A DNA stretch of 64,000 bases from Bacillus sp. AFS029637. GTDB taxonomy: Bacteria > Bacillota > Bacilli > Bacillales > Bacillaceae_G. The position numbers and the translations under genes were made by a program. Each line of letters starts with the position of its first letter. The stretch's first letter is position 1. The notes below the pieces were generated by a model, which saw only the letters and a list, made by a program, of their open reading frames with translations, ran no database searches and had not been told where the DNA came from. Below are positions 18,269-26,488 of this stretch, piece by piece. The stretch is taken from the NCBI RefSeq assembly GCF_002584985.1, contig NZ_NUPZ01000010.1:45428-109427 (forward strand), in the 5' to 3' direction.

Positions 18269-18874
18269 ATGAAGGAATTAGTCAACATTGTTACAGAAAG
18301 GGATATTATAATACTCGATTTAGATGAAACTCCGCACACGCACCCTGCAAATGATAATTTGTATAAAAGTGTACAACAGCTAAGTTCATCAAAAAAATGT
18401 AAGAGTGTACTACTAAGATCGGCTATTCCAAGAACTGTTTCAAATGTGAGTTTAAATCACAATGCTATTATTCAAGAGGCTGATAATAGTTTGTTAACTG
18501 CTTATAGTTCACTTGGTTTTTCAGCATTTGGGGATTATTGTGGAGTTAAAAAAGATGAATTAACTGATGGTGGGATAATAAGCCCTGGTTATATTAAGTA
18601 TTCATGGGACGATAATTCTTATTATGGATTTAAAGGTATAAAAGAACAGGCAGATACTTTCGAAAGTATGGTAGCTCCATCTATAGTTTCTTCTCAAGTA
18701 TGGAGTAGTTTTACGAAAGTGCACAAAGATAATTGTCGAGGATGTAAAAGTATAGATGGAATATACAATAAAATTAAAAAAGGTAAAAGCCAACCTGAGT
18801 GGAAAGGTTGGCTTTTACCTTTATACTATGGAGGGATTTTTATAATATACCCAGTAAGGATCAGCTTGTGTTGA
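18269..18874 (+). pseudogene. N-terminally truncated Beta-family protein gene (phage T4 Beta-like)
   Basis: The 201-residue frame reads DIIILDLDETPHTHP, SSSKKCKSVLLRSAIPRT, a FSAFGDYCGVKKDEL then IISPGYIKYSWDDNSYYGFK segment, which match my recollection of the C-terminal half of Beta_protein family members (about 350 residues, found next to sce7726 genes). About 150 N-terminal residues are missing; an in-frame TAG lies 18 bases upstream of the ATG and there is no ribosome site. The last residues run through a terminator hairpin (18779-18822), so the original 3' end is also altered. A relic, not a working gene, in my reading. Confidence 0.55.
18779..18822. terminator. Bidirectional hairpin between Beta-like fragment and sce7726 gene
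   Basis: AGGTAAAAGCCAACCT and AGGTTGGCTTTTACCT form a perfect 16-base stem with an eight-base loop at the convergent ends of the two relic genes. Confidence 0.75.
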
Positions 18875-19693
18875 GAAAAAAGACTGAATATCCACTGGCA
18901 TAATTTTTTCAAAGTGATTACAAAGGTATCCCCAATTTTTATTATATCTTTTTTTTAATACCTTCTTATAGAGGGTATTAATTTTTTTATAATTTACTTT
19001 CTCGACAATTATTTCTTCTTTTACCTTTTTATTAGAAACAATATTGTCAATTTTACTTGCTTTTATAATCCAATCTAACTCTTTATTTGTTAAAGTTGAA
19101 AGTTGTGCTTCTGGTTTCATATTGTCACTTTTTAACGCCTTTTTTCGGAAACTAAATTTACAAACACCATGTTTTAAATTATAGGTAATTATTCCGCAAT
19201 GCTGCGGGACTAATTCAGTGACCTTTTTTAAATGTGAAGGATGAATAATGACATAAACCTACTCAAATACCTTTGAATAGTCTGTAATTTGTTTATGTAA
19301 TTTATCCAATGTGTCTAGTTCTGTCTTTATTTCATATGCAATAGACTTACCATTAATCCTTCCGATATCTAACCTACTTGAATTTATTTTTAATTCAAAT
19401 ACAGTAATTTCATTAAGGCGATTAAGGTGATTTTTAATGAAATTGTATTTTATGGTAATTTCACCAGGGAAGTATTTCATAACCAATTCATTTATGATAG
19501 CGTGACCGACTACTGTTCGTTTAAAGGGTTTTATTTTATCAAATACTTCATTTGGAATTATTTCTTGTATGTTAGTCCAAATTTTAGAATCGAAGTCAAA
19601 AGGATTATATGATGAGTAAAGGAGTCGGGAGACCCTCTCTAGTTCATGTTGAGGTAAATTATCTTCTATAATTGTTAAACATTTACGTAACAC
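18821..19693 (-). pseudogene. sce7726-family gene split by an in-frame amber codon
   Basis: One continuous reading frame of 291 codons is interrupted by a single TAG at 19259-19261. The first half (144 residues) ends with VFELKINSSRLDIGRINGKS, YEIKTELDTLDKLHKQITDY and SKVFE, the nuclease-like E-K-rich core I associate with sce7726 proteins; the frame resumes VYVIIHPSHLKKVTELVPQH and runs to YWVYYKNPSIV. A residue such as Tyr (TAT/TAC) at the stop would give FEYVYVIIHP. No internal start with a good ribosome site directly follows the stop, so the protein is truncated unless the stop is suppressed. sce7726 genes are found next to Beta-family genes on mobile elements. Confidence 0.65.
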
Positions 19694-20171
19694 CTTTCTA
19701 TCCTCCTTTTCTAAAAGCCTTTCTCATTATAAATTCATTTATGTATTTTTTCTATAAAAAAGTTTTATTAACCTTTAATTTTATGCTTTAAATTACTCTA
19801 TGTTATATAAAATAGATAGGATATTAATAAGTTGACTTAATAGTTAAATTATACCAATTTAATGTAAAGACTGTAAATATTGCGTTTTATAAATTGATTA
19901 AAGGTATTAATATATGACAAAACGAACTTATCCATATTCAATAAAAAGCTTACTGAGGTATATAATCAGTAAACTTTTTTATTTAGTATATGTTTATTTA
20001 TTACATTGAAAGGTGTAAAAGAAGGTACACGTTCTAAATTTAGAAATGATAATTCTAATGTATTATTAGCATTGAAACGAAATGTTAACATTAGATCAAA
20101 TAAGACAGTATAAAATGAATTAGGTAATGAAGAAAGCCGCTCATTTTTAGGTGGGCGGCTTACCATTTAAT
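19694..20171. other. AT-rich gene-free stretch with a short relic
   Basis: This 478-base region has no credible gene. An imperfect hairpin (AAAAAGCTTACTGA/TCAGTAAACTTTTT) lies at 19942-19981. On the plus strand about 20003-20116 reads LKGVKEGTRSKFRNDNSNV and LLALKRNVNIRSNKTV before a stop, without a start or ribosome site; it looks like a fragment of a lost gene of unknown family. Confidence 0.4.
20127..20163 (-). terminator. Possible terminator of the LXG toxin-immunity operon
   Basis: AAGCCGCTCA and TGGGCGGCTT arms (one G-T pair) with an eight-to-nine-base AT loop lie just after the immunity stop on the minus strand; the T-run is interrupted. Confidence 0.5.
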
Positions 20172-20486
20172 TTAAAGGTTTTCTATATAACTTTCTGCTA
20201 TATCAATATCCTTTGTCATTTCTAATTCTGGAAATTTTTTATCTAATTTTCTTAAACAATTAATAAATTCTTTACTTTGCACAATTTCTGCAATATCTTC
20301 AAAAACTTCACTTATCCAATATAAATCTTCTTTACTACAATTCTCTAAATATCTTATAGTATTTTCCTCATTTTCTGAGAGAACTTCTATTATTTCATTC
20401 CAACTTTTTTGTATTCCATAATCATCATTTAAATTTAATTTTTTTCTTTTATCTAATATAACTTGCATTTTATTTTCTATATTCAT
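20172..20486 (-). CDS. Probable immunity protein of the LXG-EndoU toxin
   Basis: A 104-residue acidic, helical cytosolic protein (KSWNEIIEVLSENEENTIRY; LEMTKDIDIAESYIENL). GGAGG precedes ATG 20486 and the gene starts 20 bases after the toxin stop on the same strand, the standard place for the cognate antitoxin of a polymorphic toxin. I do not recognise the immunity family, so the assignment rests on position and composition. Confidence 0.75.
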   Translation of the reverse strand: MNIENKMQVILDKRKKLNLNDDYGIQKSWNEIIEVLSENEENTIRYLENCSKEDLYWISEVFEDIAEIVQSKEFINCLRKLDKKFPELEMTKDIDIAESYIENL

Positions 20487-20506
20487 ATTAATCCTCCAAA
20501 CTCTAT

Positions 20507-22132
20507 CTACGGTTGTTGAGTAGCATCTGGGAAAATAGTCCCTATTTCTCCATTTGTTTTTATAACTCCAACCCTAACCCCATTATACTCTCCGAAAATA
20601 GTCACACCATTTTCTGCGCTGGAAAATTCGGGTAATTCAGCAACCTTAGCACCTGCCGCTGCAATATCAGAATCTGTCCAGTTTTCGGGAAACCATGATT
20701 GATTTGAACCTATTCTTTTTCTTTTCACCTTGTGTTCAGGAACATTACCTACTCTAACACCGTTTTCGTATACTTTAGTTATTTCATAATCCATATTGTT
20801 TTCTTCTAAGAATTCAATATTACTTTGTCCATGTCCTCCACCCTTCATTTTTGAAATATCACCTGTTTTAGGATTTGTTGTAAAGTCACCTATATCTGAA
20901 TGTTTAATACTGCTTTCAGGTATGGTAATCTTGTTAGCTTGTCTAAAATCAGGTGTATCAAATCCAGATCGTATACCATTTCCACCAGAGAAAGCATAAG
21001 AAACATCTTTCTTAAAAGATTGTAAAATTTCCGATACTTGCTTCAATTCTTTTACTAGCGTTACACCTTTAGCTAATGTACTTGCTCCACCTGCTCCTTT
21101 TGTGACGAGGCCTGCTCTACCTAGTCCCCTATCGAGAATTAGACCGATGCCTATTTGGGTTAATCCATAAGTAGTCCATTGTGTAATGCTCTCTGCATCT
21201 CCATCTATAATATCTCGTTTCACAGTACTTGAAAATGTATGCCACATATTTTTTGTCGTTTCATCCAAATGTAAAATCGCATATGTAACATTAATAAAAG
21301 TTCCTATATCCATATTACTTAAAGCTTCCATGGACTTGATTTCATCTTCAACAGCTTTCCCTGTTCCGATTACAGTACCATTCCACATTTTTTTTACTGT
21401 TTCGAACATTTTAACTACATCGTCTACCTTATCGTCCCAAGCCTTTCTAATCGGAGATTTCTCCTCTAGCCTACCGCACATTTCTCCATCTTTAATCGAA
21501 TTGTCCGCTTTACGTGCCCTATCTTCTTCTATCGCTTGAATAGACGTTGCCCATTCCATATTCAACCCTTGTGTACTAAATGTACCACTTGTAGGACTAA
21601 AACCTTTTCCACTTTGTACTTCTGCAAGCCCCGTAGCAATACTAGTGGCTAGTTGGAGTGCTGTATCATAATTACTACTAGAAGTATAATTGAATTCATG
21701 TAGGTGTTCTAACTTTTCTTGCAGTTTCCGTTTCATCATATCACAAATACTCATCATCGCTTGCATAGCTGGAAGGACATTACTAATCCCTTCAACACCT
21801 GCTCTCATTCGGTCAATCCCTCGAATTTGTTCTAGTATTTCTTGTTCGATTACATCGGTTGAAGCTACCTGTGATTGAAATTGACTTGGAAAGGCATCAT
21901 TCTGACGGATTAATTCTTCACATAAGTAAATGATCCCTTGTGCTAAAGGACGAAAGGTTTGTACAAAAAATGATTTTGCACTGCTATATGTTTGTCCTTG
22001 TAGAACAGTATCAACTGCAAAAGCGTCAATCGACTGAATGGCTTGTTCCATGCCTTGAATGGTAGCCGTACATACAGCATTCATGCTTTGTGTTTGGGTA
22101 TGTACTTCTCCTAGATACATGTTTAAACTCAT
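20507..22132 (-). CDS. LXG-domain polymorphic toxin with C-terminal EndoU RNase domain
   Basis: A 541-residue secreted toxin of the type VII (Esx/Yuk) system class. Residues about 1-200 form the all-helical LXG targeting domain (MSLNMYLGEVHTQTQSMN, LQGQTYSSAKSFFVQTF), a middle region contains a glycine-rich stretch (about 330-350), and residues from about 425 form a bacterial EndoU-type nuclease: GGGHGQSN with His434, a second His near 467 (PEHKVKRK), QSWFPENW, and a Lys near 525 (GVRVGVIKTNG), the expected His-His-Lys set. There is no signal peptide, as usual for LXG proteins. GAGGAAGGG precedes ATG 22132. The small helper genes that often precede LXG toxins are not seen here. Confidence 0.85.
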   Translation of the reverse strand: MSLNMYLGEVHTQTQSMNAVCTATIQGMEQAIQSIDAFAVDTVLQGQTYSSAKSFFVQTFRPLAQGIIYLCEELIRQNDAFPSQFQSQVASTDVIEQEILEQIRGIDRMRAGVEGISNVLPAMQAMMSICDMMKRKLQEKLEHLHEFNYTSSSNYDTALQLATSIATGLAEVQSGKGFSPTSGTFSTQGLNMEWATSIQAIEEDRARKADNSIKDGEMCGRLEEKSPIRKAWDDKVDDVVKMFETVKKMWNGTVIGTGKAVEDEIKSMEALSNMDIGTFINVTYAILHLDETTKNMWHTFSSTVKRDIIDGDAESITQWTTYGLTQIGIGLILDRGLGRAGLVTKGAGGASTLAKGVTLVKELKQVSEILQSFKKDVSYAFSGGNGIRSGFDTPDFRQANKITIPESSIKHSDIGDFTTNPKTGDISKMKGGGHGQSNIEFLEENNMDYEITKVYENGVRVGNVPEHKVKRKRIGSNQSWFPENWTDSDIAAAGAKVAELPEFSSAENGVTIFGEYNGVRVGVIKTNGEIGTIFPDATQQP

Positions 22133-22171
22133 AAATTCCCTTCCTCAACAAGTAAATCATACCGATTTAAG

Positions 22172-22399
22172 GATGAAAATGTAAATATTACATCCTCTAA
22201 ATTCCCTATTCCAGAAGGTTATTCTGAGTTTCTGCTTCGTGCAGGATACTGGCGAGTTGGTGAAAAAATAGAAAGAATAAATCGTGAGGAAATTTTAGCG
22301 GATTATGATAGAAAGTTTGTTCTGGAAGATGGTAAGTTGTGTACGATACTCACTTACAAAGGAGATAAAAAGAAAAGAGGTAAAAAATCCTCAAAGTAA
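22172..22399 (+). pseudogene. Gene fragment of phage-like character
   Basis: An open frame reads SKFPIPEGYSEFLLRAGYWR, VGEKIERINREEILADYDRK, then FVLEDGKLCTILTYKGD and stops at TAA 22397-22399. No ATG, GTG or TTG opens it and its upstream limit lies next to the divergent LXG toxin start, so the 5' end has been lost. It precedes two intact small genes on the same strand. The family is unknown. Confidence 0.5.
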
Positions 22400-22437
22400 A
22401 ACTTATCCGTATCGAAAATGAAAGGTGAGTTGCTCTT

Positions 22438-22587
22438 ATGGAAAGAAAAGAACGAACTGTGTTAGATAATCCGCCAAGTGATGAAACAGCATTAAAAATG
22501 GCGGAATTTTTTATGAGAACTTCGGTACCACGTATATTGGCAGCACGTAAAGCTGAAGAGGAAGCTGAGAAAGATGGGAGAATATGA
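22438..22587 (+). CDS. Small protein of 49 residues, probable mobile-element gene
   Basis: Encodes MERKERTVLDNPPSDETALK followed by a charged amphipathic helix (MAEFFMRTSVPRILAARKAE). AAAGGTGAG lies upstream of ATG 22438, and the stop overlaps the next start as ATGA, which supports real coupled translation. Such tiny acidic/basic genes are common in phages and conjugative elements; no function is assigned. Confidence 0.6.
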   Translation: MERKERTVLDNPPSDETALKMAEFFMRTSVPRILAARKAEEEAEKDGRI

Positions 22588-22730
22588 CTAAATGGACCAT
22601 TGAAATAACAGAAGAAAAGGTTCGTAAGTTAAAGCCTATTTTTGAAAGTGTTTTATCTAGAAAGCATGGTAAAATAATTAAAATTACGTCACTAACAATG
22701 GGGGATATAACGATTAAAAATGAAAAATAA
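22584..22730 (+). CDS. Small protein of 48 residues
   Basis: Encodes MTKWTIEITEEKVRKLKPIF and ends TMGDITIKNEK. It overlaps the preceding small gene by ATGA. No membrane segment or known motif is visible. Together with 22172-22587 it forms a short plus-strand relic operon between the LXG toxin and rpsD. Confidence 0.6.
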   Translation: MTKWTIEITEEKVRKLKPIFESVLSRKHGKIIKITSLTMGDITIKNEK

Positions 22731-22872
22731 ATGAAGTAATCTTTATACTAAGTTGCATATAAAAATCTAGGGGAAATAGCATTTGCCCACGCTTATTTTA
22801 TCCCAAAAGTCCCCCAAAAAACCTCCCCCAAATCATTAATTTTATTTAGGGTATTTTACAAAGCATGAGAAT

Positions 22873-22921
22873 AGAAAAAACCCTAGAAACGTTGTAATAA
22901 CGCTTTTTCTAGGGTTTTTAA
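22873..22921 (-). terminator. Terminator of rpsD
   Basis: AAAAACCCTAGAAA/TTTCTAGGGTTTTT perfect arms around a 16-base loop; correct polarity for the minus strand. Confidence 0.9.
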
Positions 22922-22946
22922 TACTGTCATCTACTAAGCGATTGAA

Positions 22947-23549
22947 TTAACGAGAGTAGAACTCTACGATTAATGCTTCGTTGATTTCAGCTGGTAACTC
23001 AGCGCGCTCAGCGTGACGAGTGTAAGTAGCTTCTAATTTGTCAGCATCGAAAGTTAAGTATTCTGGTACGAAGTTGTTAACTTCGATCGCTTCTTTAACA
23101 ACAACAAGGCTGTTAGATTTTTCGCGAACGCTGATAGTTTGACCAGGTTTTACACGGTAAGATGGGATATCTACGCGAGATCCATCAACTGTGATGTGAC
23201 CGTGGTTTACTAATTGGCGAGCTGCACGACGAGTGCGAGCTAAGCCCATACGGTAAACTAAGTTGTCAAGACGAGCTTCAAGAAGGATCATGAAGTTTTC
23301 GCCGTGCTTACCAGGCATTTTACCTGCTTGGTCAAATGTGCGACGGAATTGACGCTCAGTCATGCCGTACATGTGACGAAGTTTTTGTTTCTCTTGTAAT
23401 TGTAAACCGTATTCTGAAAGTTTCTTACGTTGGTTAGGACCGTGAGGACCTGGTGCGTAAGGGCGTTTTTCTAATTCTTTTCCTGTGCCGCTTAGAGAGA
23501 TTCCAAGACGACGAGACAGTTTCCAAGCTGGACCTGTATAACGAGCCAT
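22947..23549 (-). CDS. rpsD: 30S ribosomal protein S4
   Basis: Primary 16S rRNA-binding protein of the small subunit. The 200-residue protein starts [20 protein letters not shown] and contains the S4 RNA-binding motif ([32 protein letters not shown] region, about residues 90-150). The family in Bacillus is 200 residues long, so it is complete. GGAGGAG precedes the start. Transcribed alone, with a structured leader as expected for autoregulation. Confidence 0.98.
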   Translation of the reverse strand: MARYTGPAWKLSRRLGISLSGTGKELEKRPYAPGPHGPNQRKKLSEYGLQLQEKQKLRHMYGMTERQFRRTFDQAGKMPGKHGENFMILLEARLDNLVYRMGLARTRRAARQLVNHGHITVDGSRVDIPSYRVKPGQTISVREKSNSLVVVKEAIEVNNFVPEYLTFDADKLEATYTRHAERAELPAEINEALIVEFYSR

Positions 23550-23735
23550 AGTTGACTCCTCCTTTAAAAATGTTTTTATTTACGTAAAATAAAAACAGAC
23601 GTAATCGATATTTACGGGCATTTTGTTTTCATGTACCTTCGCTCCAGCAGCAGGGAGTTACGAGATACACCTCCGTAGAGGAACAAAATACAAACGATAA
23701 ACTCACATTACAAGGCTGCCTTTTTATTTTACACA
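23550..23735 (-). promoter_or_regulatory. rpsD mRNA leader, probable S4 autoregulatory element
   Basis: Between the rpsD promoter and start codon lies an approximately 185-base untranslated leader rich in short GC-containing inverted segments (around 23645-23690). Firmicute rpsD is known to be autoregulated by S4 binding its own leader; a fold was not computed here, so the assignment is by position and knowledge of the family. Confidence 0.65.
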
Positions 23736-23741
23736 AACGCT

Positions 23742-23770
23742 ATTATATCTTTTACCTAGAGTTTCGTCAA
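23742..23770 (-). promoter_or_regulatory. Sigma-A promoter of rpsD
   Basis: On the minus strand TTGACG (23765-23770) and a perfect TATAAT (23742-23747) are separated by 17 bases. Confidence 0.85.
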
Positions 23771-23948
23771 GCGAGTACGTTTTTGTTTTATGCATATAAA
23801 TTTTGGAAATTAACAAGAAGGAATTTAAAACAATATAAAAGAAGAGATAGAAACACAAGTAAAACGCTTACATAAAATGTAGTAAAAACGTTCATCAAAT
23901 TTTTGTTGATGGATATGCGGCAATAAAAACATAAAAGGGGATGTTTTT

Positions 23949-25124
23949 ATGAAAAAGAAGCATATGGAGACAGCGTTAATTCATCACGGTTATACATCTG
24001 AGGAACATAAAGGAAGTTTAACACCACCTTTATTTCAAACGTCTACATTTACATTTGAGACGGCGGAGCAAGGCGAGGCGAGTTTTGCGGGAGTGGATCC
24101 ATCTTATATTTACTCAAGACTTGGAAATCCAACTGTGAAATTATTTGAAGAACGTATGGCGGTGTTAGAAGGAGGAGAAGAAGCGCTTGCCTTCGGATCC
24201 GGTATGGCAGCTATTTCAGCAACTTTAATTGGTTTTTTAAAGGCTGGAGATCATATTATTTGTTCAAATGGATTATATGGATGTACGTACGGCTTCTTAG
24301 AAGTGCTAGAAGAGAAATTTATGATTACACATTCGTTTTGTGATATGGAGACAGAAGAAGATCTTGAAAGTAAGATTCGCCCCAATACAAAGCTTATTTT
24401 CGTTGAAACACCGATTAATCCGACGATGAAATTAATTGATTTAAAACAGGTGATTCGGGTTGCGAAGCGAAATGGCTTACTTGTTATTGTTGATAATACG
24501 TTCTGTTCACCTTATTTACAAAGACCACTGGAACTTGGCTGTGACGCTGTTGTGCATAGTGCGACAAAATATATTGGTGGCCACGGCGATGTAGTAGCGG
24601 GTGTAACGATTTGTAAAACGAAGGCGTTAGCCGAAAAAATTCGCCCGATGCGAAAAGATATCGGCGGTATTATGGCGCCGTTTGATGCGTGGTTATTGTT
24701 ACGCGGATTAAAGACGTTAGCTGTAAGAATGGATCGCCATTGTGATAATGCAGAAAAAATTGTATCGTTTCTAAAAAATCATGACGCGGTAGAAGGTGTT
24801 TGGTATCCAGAAGGGGAGTTAGCATCTCGCCAAATGAAGCGGGGCGGCGGTGTTATTTCTTTCTCAATAAAAGGCGGGAAAGAAGAGACGCAAGCGTTTA
24901 TCAATGATTTACACTTTATTACGATTGCGGTCAGTTTAGGAGATACAGAAACGTTAATTCAGCATCCAGCGACGATGACGCACGCTGCGATTCCAGCTGA
25001 GTTAAGACAAGAAATGGGGATTTATGATAATTTAATACGTTTATCTGTCGGTTTAGAATCGTGGGAGGACATCGTTTCTGACTTAGAACAGGCGTTAAAG
25101 AAAATATCTACTGTGAATCAATAA
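23949..25124 (+). CDS. megL: Methionine gamma-lyase (Cys/Met metabolism PLP family)
   Basis: PLP enzyme that splits methionine to methanethiol, 2-oxobutyrate and ammonia. The 391-residue protein has the family landmarks SYIYSRLGNPT, FGSGMAAISATL, the PLP-lysine motif HSATKYIGGHGD, and the YGCTYGF segment whose Cys is characteristic of methionine gamma-lyases rather than cystathionine enzymes. That distinction is why I prefer this name; cystathionine gamma-synthase/lyase remain possible. AAAGGGG precedes ATG 23949. It is convergent with a gene for free methionine sulfoxide reduction. Confidence 0.85.
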   Translation: MKKKHMETALIHHGYTSEEHKGSLTPPLFQTSTFTFETAEQGEASFAGVDPSYIYSRLGNPTVKLFEERMAVLEGGEEALAFGSGMAAISATLIGFLKAGDHIICSNGLYGCTYGFLEVLEEKFMITHSFCDMETEEDLESKIRPNTKLIFVETPINPTMKLIDLKQVIRVAKRNGLLVIVDNTFCSPYLQRPLELGCDAVVHSATKYIGGHGDVVAGVTICKTKALAEKIRPMRKDIGGIMAPFDAWLLLRGLKTLAVRMDRHCDNAEKIVSFLKNHDAVEGVWYPEGELASRQMKRGGGVISFSIKGGKEETQAFINDLHFITIAVSLGDTETLIQHPATMTHAAIPAELRQEMGIYDNLIRLSVGLESWEDIVSDLEQALKKISTVNQ

Positions 25125-25126
25125 AA

Positions 25127-25185
25127 CAAGAGCGAGCTATCGGTTTCGTACGTGATGTACTGAATCGATAGCTCGCTCTTTTCTT
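25127..25185. terminator. Bidirectional terminator between megL and ytsP
   Basis: AAGAGCGAGCTATCG/CGATAGCTCGCTCTT, a 15-base perfect stem, with A- and T-runs. Confidence 0.92.
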
Positions 25186-25186
25186 G

Positions 25187-25666
25187 TTACATATGTTTTA
25201 GGAGTGTTTCCACAAACTTTTCTAAATAGTGCTGATCTACTTCGTCGAAACGATTTTTTTCGGGACTGTCAATATCAAGTACACCGATGACAGTTCCTTC
25301 TTTCATAATCGGTACAACGATCTCTGAATTAGAAGCACTATCGCAAGCGATGTGTCCTGGGAATTGATGAACATCTGCTACAAGCTGCGTTGTTTTCGTT
25401 TCAGCTGCCGCGCCGCAAACGCCTCGCCCAAATGGAATGCGCACGCAAGCAGGCATTCCTTGGAATGGTCCAAGAACAAGCTGATTTCCTTCTGTTACGT
25501 AAAAGCCAACCCAATTCACACGATCTAAAAATTGGTTTAATAATGCGGACGCATTTGATAAGTTTGCGACTACGTTTGATTCGCCAGTTAATAATGCATC
25601 CAGTTGTTTAATTACTGTCTCATATTGCTGTTCACGAGATCCTGCATAACTTTCTTTAGTAAACAT
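25187..25666 (-). CDS. ytsP: Free methionine-(R)-sulfoxide reductase (GAF domain)
   Basis: Reduces free Met-R-sulfoxide in the cytosol. A 159-residue single GAF domain with the three conserved cysteines of fRMsr in ACVRI, GRGVCGAA and HIACD, and the family end VIGVLDIDSPEKNRFDEVDQ. Length is normal. The gene is single, convergent with megL. Confidence 0.9.
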   Translation of the reverse strand: MFTKESYAGSREQQYETVIKQLDALLTGESNVVANLSNASALLNQFLDRVNWVGFYVTEGNQLVLGPFQGMPACVRIPFGRGVCGAAAETKTTQLVADVHQFPGHIACDSASNSEIVVPIMKEGTVIGVLDIDSPEKNRFDEVDQHYLEKFVETLLKHM

Positions 25667-25813
25667 GGAAACAACTCCCTTTTTATCGAGATGTGTAAAA
25701 TATTAGCAAAATACGATGTATTTCACATGACTTTGTCGATAGAAAATTAAAGGAATTTGTCTTAAAAGTCAAGAAATTTAAACTATAGCTGTTCAGTGAG
25801 AGGAAGTGAGCGC

Positions 25814-26452
25814 ATGAAACAGACGAAACAAAAAGTAATTGATGCGGCAATATCGTTGTTTAATACGAAAGGGTATGACGGAACGTCGGTGCGAGACATT
25901 GCAAAGCGAGCGGATGTGAATGTAGCGAATATTTCATATTATTTTGCTGGAAAGCAAGGTTTATTAGAACAGCTTATTACTGATTTTTTAGAAGGATATA
26001 TTCATGTAATTGAAACGTCATTTGAACAGAGAGAGTATTTACCGGCTAAAGATGTGATGGTGCAAATGGTGCGCGGGATTTTACGATATCAATTTGAAAA
26101 TAGAGAGCTAACACGTTTCTTCTACCGAGAGCTTTCGCTTGATACGACATTAATTCGTGAAGTGATGACGATTTATTTTTCAAAAGAAAGATATTATATA
26201 GAGCAAATTATTAGACAAGGGCAGACGAAACAAGAGTTTCAAAAGGTATCTTTTACAATGTTTATGACGCAATTAAAAGGCATGATGAATATGCCGTTTT
26301 TATATCCGCAATATATATCAGAAGTATTGCATTCGTTTCCGTCTGAGACATTCTTCTTAGAAATGTACACGAAAGAAATTGAGCAATGGATGGAACAAGC
26401 GTTGTGTAAAACGAATACGTATTATGAATGGCCAAGAGCTGTTCATATGTGA
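25814..26452 (+). CDS. refZ: TetR-family regulator RefZ (YttP)
   Basis: In B. subtilis RefZ binds polar chromosomal motifs and affects Z-ring placement during sporulation. The 212-residue protein has an N-terminal TetR helix-turn-helix (KVIDAAISLFNTKGYDGTSV then ADVNVANISYYFAGKQGLLE, residues about 5-50) and an alpha-helical regulatory domain. ATG 25814 is used because GGAAGTGAG lies upstream; the frame is open further up. Its position next to ytsP and upstream of ezrA matches B. subtilis yttP. Confidence 0.88.
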   Translation: MKQTKQKVIDAAISLFNTKGYDGTSVRDIAKRADVNVANISYYFAGKQGLLEQLITDFLEGYIHVIETSFEQREYLPAKDVMVQMVRGILRYQFENRELTRFFYRELSLDTTLIREVMTIYFSKERYYIEQIIRQGQTKQEFQKVSFTMFMTQLKGMMNMPFLYPQYISEVLHSFPSETFFLEMYTKEIEQWMEQALCKTNTYYEWPRAVHM

Positions 26453-26488
26453 AGAATCCCCACCTAATGGACTGAGGTGGGGATTTTT
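26453..26488. terminator. Bidirectional terminator between refZ and the EamA transporter
   Basis: AATCCCCACCT/AGGTGGGGATT arms with a nine-base loop and T-run. Confidence 0.9.

Noticed and set aside
19966-20166. 66-residue minus-strand ORF
   Set aside because: No ribosome site or protein-like features; the plus strand of the same stretch looks more like an old coding fragment.
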